From NCBI GenBank assembly GCA_963846775.1, contig CAWJXB010000005.1, positions 124,001-188,000 on the forward strand: DNA of 64,000 nucleotides. The letters run 5' to 3'. The DNA is from CAVYXA01 sp963846775. GTDB taxonomy: Bacteria > Verrucomicrobiota > Verrucomicrobiia > Chthoniobacterales > UBA10450. Below, piece by piece: positions 16,829 to 24,404 of the stretch. Below the pieces are notes generated by a model. The model worked only from the letters and a program-made list of their open reading frames with translations, was not told the DNA's origin and ran no database searches. How positions within the stretch are numbered: position 1 is the stretch's first letter; each line of letters starts with the position of its first letter. A program made the translations under genes and the position numbers.

Positions 16829-17009
16829 GGAAAATGGCTTCGCCGCGTTAAATCGTTAAATGGTTGAAGCGTTGAAGCGGAGAGACCGCGAATCCACCAA
16901 TCAGCCTTCGTTCCGCAGTCGCGGGACTACGGCGGGTCGAGAGGCTTGGGCGTGACAAGTTGCGAAGATGTCACGGACTACGGCAGAACCAGAAGCAAAA
17001 GACGGGAGC

Positions 17010-17080
17010 AACCACTAATGGACACTAACGAACACGAATTGATAAACGTCATTAGTGTCGATTCGTGTAAACTCGTGGTT
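17010..17080. repeat. Imperfect palindrome, CACTAATG/CATTAGTG word type
   Basis: Arms of about 31 bases (17010-17040 and 17050-17080) contain AACCACTAATGGACACTAAC and, in reverse, CATTAGTGTCGATTCGTGTA with CTCGTGGTT. The hairpin sits at the 3' end of the kinase/TPR gene, whose stop is at 17084, and may serve in termination. Confidence 0.6.
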
Positions 17081-17083
17081 AGC

Positions 17084-18045
17084 TCATTTTGGCGCTAGGG
17101 AGGCAACGATTTTTTCGAAGCGGGGATCACCACGCAGCGGATCCCAAAACGGGAACAGTTTCAACTGGCCATACCCAAGGCTGCCCGGATAGCGAATAGC
17201 GGCGGCAAGCTGTTCGCAGGCGAGATCCTTCTCGCCAACCCACGCCGCGCTGATCGCAAACCATTGAATCATCAGCGGCCCATTGAATGCATCTTTCTCC
17301 ACCGGCAGAAGCTCGACCGCGCGGCGACATTCGCTTAGGGCCTCTTGTTTTCTACCCAGAGTAGCATCGATCACCCCCAGGACGCACAGCGGAGGTGCGT
17401 AGTCTGGTTGCGCTTCAACAATTCTCTGCTGCTCTGATCGCGCTGATTCAAACGCGACATGCGCCTTCGGCTCATCCTTTTCCAGCCGTGCGATCCAGCC
17501 TTCTACGAACGAGTGACTGAAATGCACCGCGTTGTCGTTGAATGGCATGTTTTCTCCGGCCGCGATCAACGCAGCTTTTGCCGCCTTCGGATCGCGATCA
17601 GTCAGCGCATAATCAACCCAGCTATCGGCAATCTCGTGGAGAGCGCGCGGGTTATTGTCCCGAAGGGATTCGATCACTTGATGCATGGTGCGAGTATCGG
17701 CCTTCCAGACTAGATCAAGCTCTGCGCGAAATATTCTTACCTGAACATTATTTGGCTCAATGGCCAGCGCGCGGTCGTAAACCTCTCTTGCTTCCGGATA
17801 ACGCCGCAAATACCAGTAGGACGCCGCGATCTGTTCCAGCCTGTAAACATTGCGCGGGTCCAGCTCCATGGCGTGTTCCAATTCGGCCAAGGCTTCTTCA
17901 AATTTGCCCCGCCGATTTTGGATCAAACCCACGAGCTCGAATACACGGCAGTCGTTAGGCAAGCTCTTGCGCGCTACTTCGAGCTCAGCCAGGGCTGCGT
18001 CATAGTTCAGATACCCACTGTAAAGGTTAGTAGCGCGTCGCGAGG
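17084..18045 (-). CDS. TPR tail of the Ser/Thr kinase at 18027-19865, in another frame
   Basis: Reads LYSGYLNYDAALAELEVARK and continues with tetratricopeptide repeats (FEEALAELEHAMELDPRN; YPEAREVYDRALAIEPNNV) to FEKIVASLAPK. It directly continues the kinase C-terminus: GEAHLA in the kinase frame joins RATNLYSGYL here if one extra base near 18037 is removed. An in-frame start exists at 18166, but the first 40 residues from there are antisense-like and not TPR. So the two parts are most simply one gene spanning 17084-19865. The TPR part is expected to mediate protein-protein contacts outside the membrane. Confidence 0.75.
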
Positions 18046-19865
18046 TGTGCCTCACCCGCATTGGGCCGGAGACGAAGCGCTGTGTTGACCGCAGCCTCAG
18101 CCAGACCGAGACGACGAGGACTGTGGTCGTCGCCGAGGAGGTAAAGTAAATCGTGAATTCCGCCAAGCTGGCAATATGCTTCGAAGTAAGAAGGGTCTCG
18201 CGCGAGCGCCTGGTTCAATAAATAGGCGGCTTCGAGCAAATCCTCCTTTCCGCTATTGCTGTTGGTAGCCGCCAGGAAAATGTTCCTGGCGCGAGTGTAG
18301 AGATCGAAGGCTGCAATGTCGGCTGTGGGGGCGCGCTCAATCGCCGATTTTTCGGCAGAGAGAGATTTTGGCGTGAAGCTGCTCCGCGACCTTTTGCGCG
18401 ACCTCGCTCTGGATTGCGAATATGTCGTTGACTCGCGGTCGTATTGCTCCGCCCAGACGTGCGTGTCGGTGCGCGTATCGATTAACTGGGCATTGAAATG
18501 AATCCTGCCCGCCTTCCTGCGCACGCTTCCCTCCAGCACGTGAGAGACTCGAAGCGCAGTACCGATCTGCCGAATGTTCCGGGCGCCGCGATATTCCATG
18601 ACGCTCGTCCGGCTAATCACCTTGAGCCCTGCAATCTTCGCCAGCTTGGTCAAAATGTCGTCCTGCACGCCATCCGCCAAAAACGCGTTTTCTTTATCTT
18701 CACTCAGATTTTCAAACGGCAGCACCGCAATGCCAGTAGTCGGCAGAGGGCGAAAGACGTCGCTTTTCCAAATGATCACGCCGACCGTGGCGGCGAAAGC
18801 GGCGAGGGACACTGCTGAGATTGCAGTGGCTGGGTTGCGCTGCAGCCATTTTCTTCCGCGAACGAAGACGCCGGTGCGTCGCGCTCGGATCGGTTCATGT
18901 CGCAGCCAACGTTCGACATCGTTGGCCAACGCTCCGGCTGTCTCGTATCGTTTTGTGGGGTCTTTCTCCAGACATTTCAAGCAAATCGTGGCAAGATCGA
19001 CATCGACCTTCGGATTCCGCGCGCGAGGATTGCGCGGCTCCGTCTCCAACACGAGGCGAATCGTCTCGTAGGTCGTTCCTCCGGCGAACGGGGGCTCGCC
19101 CGTGAGCATCTGATAGAAAACTGCGCCCAACGAGTACACATCAGCAGCCGGCGCAAGCTTTTTCGTGCGACCAGCAGCCTGTTCCGGCGACATGTAACTC
19201 GGCGTCCCGAGCACATCGAACGAATTGGTGACTGTGCTTTCCTGTTCGATCAGCCGCGCCAGACCGAAGTCGGTCAGGTGCGGTTCACCATGTCGATCCA
19301 ACAAAATATTTCCTGGTTTGATATCGCGATGCAAAATGCCATGCTCGTGTGCGAACTGCACCGTGCGCGCAATTTTCACCAGTAATTCGGCCGCGTGTCG
19401 GATCGACATCGGCTCGCGCTTGACGACCGCGTCCAACTGACCGCCCTCGACGAACTTCATGCTGAAGTAGCATGAGCCGTCGCGCTCTCCGATTTCGTAA
19501 ATGGGGACGATTTGTGGATGTTCAAGCCTTGCCGCCGCCTCCGCTTCGTGACGAAAGCGCTTCAGATGCGGGGGGCTCGACCATTGGCCGAGACCAATGA
19601 CTTTCAGCGCGACCGTGCGATTCAGGCTCTTTTGCCGTGCGCGATACACTACCCCCTGTCCACCGCGTCCAATCTCTTCAAGCAGCTCGTAATCGCCAAA
19701 CTCCATCTGGATTCGATTTGGCTCATGCTCGCCATCGTGGTTCTCATCGAGGGATTCCAATCCATTCTTAAACAGACAAACACTGCAAAATCCACGTGGT
19801 GAATCGGCAAAAACTGTCGCGCCGCATTTTGCACAAACACGCTGAACTTTAGCCTCGGTATTCAA
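18027..19865 (-). CDS. Zinc-ribbon Ser/Thr protein kinase with TolB/FlgO-like and TPR region
   Basis: Starts at TTG 19865. Order: zinc-ribbon-like CxxC pairs (Cys11, 14, 27, 30); kinase domain with GRGGQGVVY, Lys88 in VALKVI, HRDIKPGN (179-186) and DFG (199-201), so an active kinase; one membrane helix (about 355-373, AISAVSLAAFAATVGVIIW); an extracytoplasmic GIAVLPFENLSEDKENAFLA domain; then TPR repeats. Two compensating indels, near 18440 (before IFAIQSEVAQKVAEQLHAK in the other frame) and near 18360 (in a CT repeat), garble about 27 residues, and a third at about 18037 moves the rest into the frame of 17084-18045. The ECF sigma gene lies just upstream, a linkage known in Planctomycetes and Verrucomicrobia. 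Confidence 0.85.
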   Translation of the reverse strand: MNTEAKVQRVCAKCGATVFADSPRGFCSVCLFKNGLESLDENHDGEHEPNRIQMEFGDYELLEEIGRGGQGVVYRARQKSLNRTVALKVIGLGQWSSPPHLKRFRHEAEAAARLEHPQIVPIYEIGERDGSCYFSMKFVEGGQLDAVVKREPMSIRHAAELLVKIARTVQFAHEHGILHRDIKPGNILLDRHGEPHLTDFGLARLIEQESTVTNSFDVLGTPSYMSPEQAAGRTKKLAPAADVYSLGAVFYQMLTGEPPFAGGTTYETIRLVLETEPRNPRARNPKVDVDLATICLKCLEKDPTKRYETAGALANDVERWLRHEPIRARRTGVFVRGRKWLQRNPATAISAVSLAAFAATVGVIIWKSDVFRPLPTTGIAVLPFENLSEDKENAFLADGVQDDILTKLAKIAGLKVISRTSVMEYRGARNIRQIGTALRVSHVLEGSVRRKAGRIHFNAQLIDTRTDTHVWAEQYDRESTTYSQSRARSRKRSRSSFTPKSLSAEKSAIERAPTADIAAFDLYTRARNIFLAATNSNSGKEDLLEAAYLLNQALARDPSYFEAYCQLGGIHDLLYLLGDDHSPRRLGLAEAAVNTALRLRPNAGEAHLATRY

Positions 19866-19884
19866 TCGCGCCGCTCCCTGCTTT

Positions 19885-19915
19885 GTACTGATCCAAATTT
19901 TGTCAGAGGTTACGC
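19885..19915 (-). promoter_or_regulatory. Bipartite ECF-type promoter motif, copy 3 (Ser/Thr kinase gene)
   Basis: On the minus strand GCGTAACCTC (19915-19906), 15 bases, CAGTAC (19890-19885). The TAA inside the first half-site is the stop codon of the ECF sigma gene, and the kinase start lies 20 bases after CAGTAC. It suggests that the sigma factor drives its neighbour. Confidence 0.6.
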
Positions 19916-20740
19916 CTGAAGGACGGAAATGAAGTGGCGCAGCTCGTCTTCCACATCTCCGGGCACGGCCACCGTTTGGGCGATCTCGTCATGCAGTAAT
20001 TGCCGGTAACGCTGACGCAGTCGGTGGAATGCCTGTTTTAGCGCGTTTTCAGTCATGCGAAGCTCCGCTGCTACCTCTGCTTGCGACCGTCGACCCGGTT
20101 CATCGGAAAGAAATTCCTTTAAGCCATCGAAGAGTTTTGAATTACCGGTCGCGCGATAGTCACTCTCCAAGCGCGTCAACACTTGCTCCAACAGCGTCAG
20201 CGCCCACCGCCGCTCGTAAATTCGATCGGCGCTCAAACTGTCAGCGGGTTCCAGATCGGCACGTTCACGGGTGAGCAATTCGTCCAGCGGAACCAACGCC
20301 CGGCCCTCACCGCGTTTCATTGCTAGTTCACGACGCCTCGCCTTCGCCAGAAAATTTTTGAGCGACACGAGCAGATAAGACCGCAAACGCCCCTTTTCTC
20401 GGCGGACAGCGTCCAGATCGCGCCGCTCCAGCAGCAGTGCGAAAAAACCTTGGGTCAGGTCTTGCGCCTCCTCCGGAGTGTAACCCTGCCGCCTTACAAA
20501 GCCATAAAGCGGCCACCAATACGTGCGGCAAAGTTTTTCAAGAGCTGCTTCTGCTGCTGGGGTGGGGCCTTGCGCTTCCAGCACCACGCTCCAATTGGTG
20601 GTAGCAAAGGCAACCGGGCTGTTTTCCGTGCTCAGGTCAGCGTCTATCGGTCGCCCCACGCGGTCGTCAGCAAGCACCCGCCCATTTAACCAAAATGCTG
20701 CTTCAAGATCAAGCAAGTACGAGCGTAGCGATGAGACCAT
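19910..20740 (-). CDS. ECF-type RNA polymerase sigma factor linked to a Ser/Thr kinase
   Basis: Contains FATTNWSVVL, then the sigma-2 region (LCRTYWWPLYGFVRRQGYTP, EEAQDLTQGFFALLLERRDL, KGRLRSYLLVSLKNFLAKAR) and sigma-4 with the helix-turn-helix (SQAEVAAELRMTENALKQAF). This is the family of sigma factors paired with Ser/Thr kinases in Planctomycetes and Verrucomicrobia. Homologues usually begin at about LSTENSPVAFATTNW, so the true start may be a GTG near 20680; the long N-terminus to 20740 is doubtful. Stop TAA is embedded in promoter motif copy 3. Divergent from thrS. Confidence 0.88.
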   Translation of the reverse strand: MVSSLRSYLLDLEAAFWLNGRVLADDRVGRPIDADLSTENSPVAFATTNWSVVLEAQGPTPAAEAALEKLCRTYWWPLYGFVRRQGYTPEEAQDLTQGFFALLLERRDLDAVRREKGRLRSYLLVSLKNFLAKARRRELAMKRGEGRALVPLDELLTRERADLEPADSLSADRIYERRWALTLLEQVLTRLESDYRATGNSKLFDGLKEFLSDEPGRRSQAEVAAELRMTENALKQAFHRLRQRYRQLLHDEIAQTVAVPGDVEDELRHFISVLQA

Positions 20741-20802
20741 TGGCGGACATAAATTTCTTGATGTCCTTCGCGGCCTTCGTGGTTACTTTCATCCGGCTTT
20801 TT

Positions 20803-21843
20803 ATGAGCGAAGAGCGCAAAACTCTAGAAGAACGGGCGCAGATGACGGATCTGGAACGGCTCCGACATTCGGCGTCGCATGTTCTGGCGACGGCGATTTT
20901 GAGAATTTGGCCGGAAGCGCAATTCGCTGCCGGGCCACCGGTCGAGAACGGCTTTTATTACGATATCGATCTTCCGCACCGGATTTCGCCGGACGATTTC
21001 GAGAAGATCGAGGCAGAGATGAAAAAGGAAATCAAAGCGAATCATCCGTTCGAGAGAATGGAAGTTTCGCGCGATGAAGCCCTCGACCTTGGAAAAAAGG
21101 GGCGGCTCGCAGCTTTGGGCGATCGCCCCGAGCCGAGCAAGTTCAAGCTCGACATCATCGAAAACATTCCGCCGGACGAAAAGATCTCGCTCTATCGCAA
21201 CGGCGATTTCATTGATCTCTGCGCCGGCCCGCACGTGATGCGGACCGGAAACATCGGCGGGTTCAAGCTCACGAATGTCGCCAGCGCCTATTACAAAGGC
21301 GACGAGAAAAATCCGCAGCTCCAGCGCGTTTACGGCACCGCGTTCAAAACAAAAAAAGAACTCGATGAATATTTCGCGATGCTCGAGGAAGCGAAGAGGC
21401 GCGACCATCGCAAGCTCGGCAAGGAGCTGGAGCTTTTCGTGTTCGACGAAGATGTCGGTCCCGGTTTGCCAATGTGGTTGCCGCGCGGCGCCGCGATCAT
21501 TGAAGAACTGGAGAAGCTCGCGAAAGAAACGGAGTTCGCTGCCGGTTATCAGCGCGTACGAACCGTGAACATCGCGCGGGCGAAACTATACGAAACGAGC
21601 GGACACTTGCCGTATTACGCCGAGTCGATGTTCCCGCCAATGACTTTGGTCGAAGACAAAGACAAAAAGCAGCTTGAGAAAGTCAATGCAATCATCGCTC
21701 ATTTTGAAAACTATGCCGGGGAAGCTTGGGACCGAGTTCTTGAGGACGCGAAATCGGGAGATCTCTCCGAGCCTGCCACAAGAGAACACTTGTTTACCGG
21801 ACTTGAGTTAGTTCGAGGCAGCGGAGCGTGCGGACGAAGCTAA
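20803..21843 (+). CDS. thrS: Threonyl-tRNA synthetase, N-terminal part (frameshifted)
   Basis: ATG 20803 gives MSEERKTLEERAQMTDLERL, then the editing-domain motif LRHSASHVLATAIL, FAAGPPVENGFYYDIDLP and DLCAGPHV with its zinc-site residues, then the aminoacylation core motif 1 region (GPGLPMWLPRGAAIIEELEK) to SGHLPYYAESMFPPM. The TGS domain is absent. After SMFPPM there is an unusual insert (TLVEDKDKKQLEKVNAIIAH...) before the expected YLKAMNCP, and inside it the frame breaks: removing G21811 (TTA-G-TTC) joins GLEL to FEAAERADEAKLRELKQF in the frame of the second part. A synthetase cannot be spared, so an indel error is the leading explanation. Confidence 0.9.
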   Translation: MSEERKTLEERAQMTDLERLRHSASHVLATAILRIWPEAQFAAGPPVENGFYYDIDLPHRISPDDFEKIEAEMKKEIKANHPFERMEVSRDEALDLGKKGRLAALGDRPEPSKFKLDIIENIPPDEKISLYRNGDFIDLCAGPHVMRTGNIGGFKLTNVASAYYKGDEKNPQLQRVYGTAFKTKKELDEYFAMLEEAKRRDHRKLGKELELFVFDEDVGPGLPMWLPRGAAIIEELEKLAKETEFAAGYQRVRTVNIARAKLYETSGHLPYYAESMFPPMTLVEDKDKKQLEKVNAIIAHFENYAGEAWDRVLEDAKSGDLSEPATREHLFTGLELVRGSGACGRS

Positions 21844-22843
21844 GCTACGAGAGTTAAAGCAATTCGCAGCTTCTATTGGCGACCATTACTACCTCAAAGC
21901 GATGAACTGCCCGCATCATCACAAATTGTATGCGGCGCTGCCGCGGAGTTACCGTGATCTGCCGTTGCGACTGGCGGAGTATGGGTTTTGTCATCGTTAC
22001 GAGCAGAGCGGCGAGTTGTTCGGACTGATGCGGGTGCGCTCGATGCAGATGAACGATGCGCATCTTTACATGACGCCGGACCAGTTCGAGGCCGAGTTCA
22101 ATGCGGTGAACGAGATGTATCTGAATTATTTCAAGCTCTTCGGGATCGAGAAATATTTGATGCGTTTTTCGACGCACGATCCAGCCGAGCTCGGCCAAAA
22201 ATTCGTCGATGAACCGGAGCTTTGGAAACAGACCGAGGACATGACGCGGAACGTTCTCAAAAACTCCGGCATCAACTATGTCGAGGTTCCGAACGAAGCG
22301 GCGTTTTACGGGCCGAAGATCGACGTCCAGGCGTGGAGCGTAATCGGCCGTGAATTTTCGATTGCCACTAACCAGGTCGATTTCGCCCAGCCGCGTAATT
22401 TCGATCTGCGCTACAAAGACCGCGATAACACCGAAAAGATCCCGATTTGTATTCATCGCGCGCCGCTTGGAACGCATGAACGGTTCATTGGATTTTTGAT
22501 CGAGCATTACGCCGGCAATTTCCCGCTCTGGCTTTCCCCGGAACAGGTCCGCATCTTAACCATCGGCGACGATGCGAAGCTAATCGATTACGCGATGTCG
22601 ATCTTAAACGAGCTGCGCGCCCATCAGGTTCGCGCCGAGATCGACAAAAGCACCGACCAAATCAACGGCAAAATCCAGCGGGCCGAACAAATGAAAGTCC
22701 ACACCATGCTCGTAATCGGAAAGCGCGACATGGAAGCCAACGCCGTTAGTGTCCGAGTTCACGGCAAAGGGAATCTCGGCGCCAAACCGCGCGCCGAAGC
22801 GATCGCCGGCCTACTGGAATCGATTCGAAAGCGGTCCTCGTAA
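21812..22843 (+). CDS. thrS: Threonyl-tRNA synthetase, C-terminal part (frameshifted)
   Basis: Continues the gene at 20803-21843. The frame reads FEAAERADEAKLRELKQFAA from 21812, then HYYLKAMNCPHHHKLYAALP, motif 2 (LAEYGFCHRYEQSGELFGLM), NEAAFYGPKIDVQAWSVIGR, motif 3 (CIHRAPLGTHERFIGFLIEH) and the anticodon-binding domain (FPLWLSPEQVRILTIGDDAK to GLLESIRKR). Internal initiation at ATG 21902 would give a catalytic fragment lacking motif 1, so it should not work alone. Total joined length is about 680 residues. A palindromic REP lies 22 bases after the stop. Confidence 0.9.
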   Translation, partial: FEAAERADEAKLRELKQFAASIGDHYYLKAMNCPHHHKLYAALPRSYRDLPLRLAEYGFCHRYEQSGELFGLMRVRSMQMNDAHLYMTPDQFEAEFNAVNEMYLNYFKLFGIEKYLMRFSTHDPAELGQKFVDEPELWKQTEDMTRNVLKNSGINYVEVPNEAAFYGPKIDVQAWSVIGREFSIATNQVDFAQPRNFDLRYKDRDNTEKIPICIHRAPLGTHERFIGFLIEHYAGNFPLWLSPEQVRILTIGDDAKLIDYAMSILNELRAHQVRAEIDKSTDQINGKIQRAEQMKVHTMLVIGKRDMEANAVSVRVHGKGNLGAKPRAEAIAGLLESIRKRSS

Positions 22844-23264
22844 GCCTAAAATTGCAATCAGGCATTGTAGGGGAAGCTGACAGCTTCCCTCGTGGCTTCG
22901 TTTGCGGGCCGGCGATGCCCACACAAGCCTTCTCGCAACGGATTCATTCAAGCCTGGGTCATCGCCTTCGGCTACAACTGCGTCTCATATCTTGCGAGCG
23001 CCTCGAAATCGGGACGCAATGAGATGCAAGACAATTTCTTGCGGGCAACATTGTCCAAGAAGTAGCGTTCGGAATCCTGAGCGCGAGGCTACAGTGAACG
23101 GTGTGACTGAAAACAATGGCCCTCGTAGCTAGTAGACACCCCACTTCTGCTCCGCAAGTCCCGCCGTTTTCCCATCAACACATCTTGCTCCCGCCCGGAC
23201 TCAGTGGGAAAGTGTTGTGGTTGCGTAAAGTTTCTCTCCGATGTCATCTCGAACAGCCCCAAGC
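22844..23264. other. Gene-free stretch between thrS and the radical SAM gene
   Basis: About 420 bases. Apart from the REP at 22866 and GC-rich half-palindromes I see no coding region, RNA gene or clear promoter. Confidence 0.55.
22866..22890. repeat. Dispersed palindrome (GGGGAAGC/GCTTCCCT), copy A
   Basis: TGTAGGGGAAGCTGACAGCT followed by TCCCT, 22 bases after the thrS stop. The same unit, with a complete right arm, occurs at 48327-48355, so it is a REP-type dispersed element. Confidence 0.65.
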
Positions 23265-24167
23265 ATGTTTTTTCGCCTCCGCTACAGCCCGTTTCTCGCC
23301 CAAATGGTCGTGATCCGGCGCTGTAATTTGTCCTGCGGATATTGCTCGGAGTATGACAAAACCAGTGATCCCGTGCCGGTAGAAATACTGGAGGAACGCC
23401 TGCGGAAACTGAAGGCACTTGGAACGTTTGGGATTTCTCTTACGGGCGGCGAACCTACCATGCATCCGGAGCTTCCCCGCCTCATCCGCACGTCCCGCGG
23501 ACTTCGCTTCTACCGCACCAGCATGATAACGAATGGCTTCTTTTTGCGGCCGGAGCTGATTGAGACGCTCAACACAGCGGGCCTGCAGAGGATGCAACTT
23601 TCCATTGACGGGGTTCAGGCGAACGAAACGACGCAGAAGGTTCTCAACAACCTGAAGAAGCGCCTGCAATTGTTGCGAGATCACGCGCGGTTTGAAGTGG
23701 TTATTAGCGCGGTGATCGGTGCCTGTCCTCCGCAAGAAGCTGAGGAGGTCGTTTCCTTTGTGCGTCAGCTCGGTTTTGGCGCCCGCGTGCTTCTCGTGCA
23801 CGACAGCCAGGGGCAACTCAAGCTAAGCAGCGAAGACTTGAAGGCATTTGAGAACATCGTAGACAAGCTGCCAAGGAGATGGCCGGAATTCTCGGGCTAT
23901 CGCAAAGAACTCGTGCGCGGGCGCCCCGCACCGTTCAAATGTCGCGCCGGCAGCCGGTACCTTTATGTGGATGAATACGGAAAAGTGAATTGGTGCTCGC
24001 AGACCCGAAGTGTCTGGTCGAAGCCTCTGCTGGATTACACGTTGAACGATCTGCGGGAGCAGTTTTATAATTACAAATCTTGTAACGAGACCTGCACGCT
24101 GAATTGCTCGCGATCGGCCAGTTTATTCGACAACTGGCGCCGCCAGCCGGTTGCGAATGGTAGTTAG
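23265..24167 (+). CDS. Radical SAM protein with SPASM-like C-terminal cysteines
   Basis: The 4Fe-4S triad CNLSCGYC is at residues 20-27 from ATG 23265 (an ATG 24 bases upstream, 23241, is also possible). It is followed by FGISLTGGEPTMHPELPRLI, the typical SAM-binding GGEP, and MITNGFFL. The C-terminal part has FKCRAGSRYLYVDEYGKVNW, then a Cys and a second cluster CNETCTLNC, as in SPASM/Twitch auxiliary iron-sulphur domains. Substrate unknown. It stands at the edge of the polysaccharide island beside a flippase, so it may modify a surface glycan or lipid. A remnant of a similar protein lies at 33084. Confidence 0.85.
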   Translation: MFFRLRYSPFLAQMVVIRRCNLSCGYCSEYDKTSDPVPVEILEERLRKLKALGTFGISLTGGEPTMHPELPRLIRTSRGLRFYRTSMITNGFFLRPELIETLNTAGLQRMQLSIDGVQANETTQKVLNNLKKRLQLLRDHARFEVVISAVIGACPPQEAEEVVSFVRQLGFGARVLLVHDSQGQLKLSSEDLKAFENIVDKLPRRWPEFSGYRKELVRGRPAPFKCRAGSRYLYVDEYGKVNWCSQTRSVWSKPLLDYTLNDLREQFYNYKSCNETCTLNCSRSASLFDNWRRQPVANGS

Positions 24168-24404
24168 CTGTTCTTGACGATCTGCCCAGTCCGCAGGACA
24201 CGGGCCCGTAAATGTTTTTCCGCCTGGCAAGCATTTCCGGCGTGTCGGATCGGACAGGTCGAGAACGACCCATGCAATCGCGGCAGCTTGGGGAATCGTT
24301 CCAAATTGCGCGGTGTGCCCAGACTTCGGACCCTGCGCCACCAGTAATTTGGCACTGGCGAGGCCAATGCCCGAGCTCGCGCCAGTAAGAAAGACTCGCT
24401 TCAT
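24165..24404 (-). pseudogene. Short-chain dehydrogenase remnant (5' end only)
   Basis: ATG 24404 begins MKRVFLTGASSGIGLASAKL, the Rossmann TGxxxGIG motif of SDR enzymes. After about 22 residues the homology jumps frames (GTPRNLERFPKLPRLH in another frame, then VVLDLSDP back in the first) and it is lost near 24165, where the convergent radical SAM gene ends. A complete SDR would need about 230-270 residues. The start overlaps the flippase stop by four bases, so an intact gene once followed the flippase in an operon. Confidence 0.7.

Larger units (their letters stand above)
16572..17083. other. Protein-gene-free stretch with tRNA, two promoter motifs and a palindrome
   Basis: Apart from tRNA-Glu, copies 1 and 2 of the bipartite motif and the palindrome at 17010-17080, bases 16846-16885 carry a run of GTTAAA/GTTGAAGC words like those at 52722 and 59523. 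No coding region is supported. Confidence 0.65.

Noticed and set aside
20803..22843. Programmed frameshift in thrS
   Set aside because: No slippery heptamer or shift-prone stop is at the junction (TTA-G-TTC), and several other genes in the window show the same kind of single-base break.
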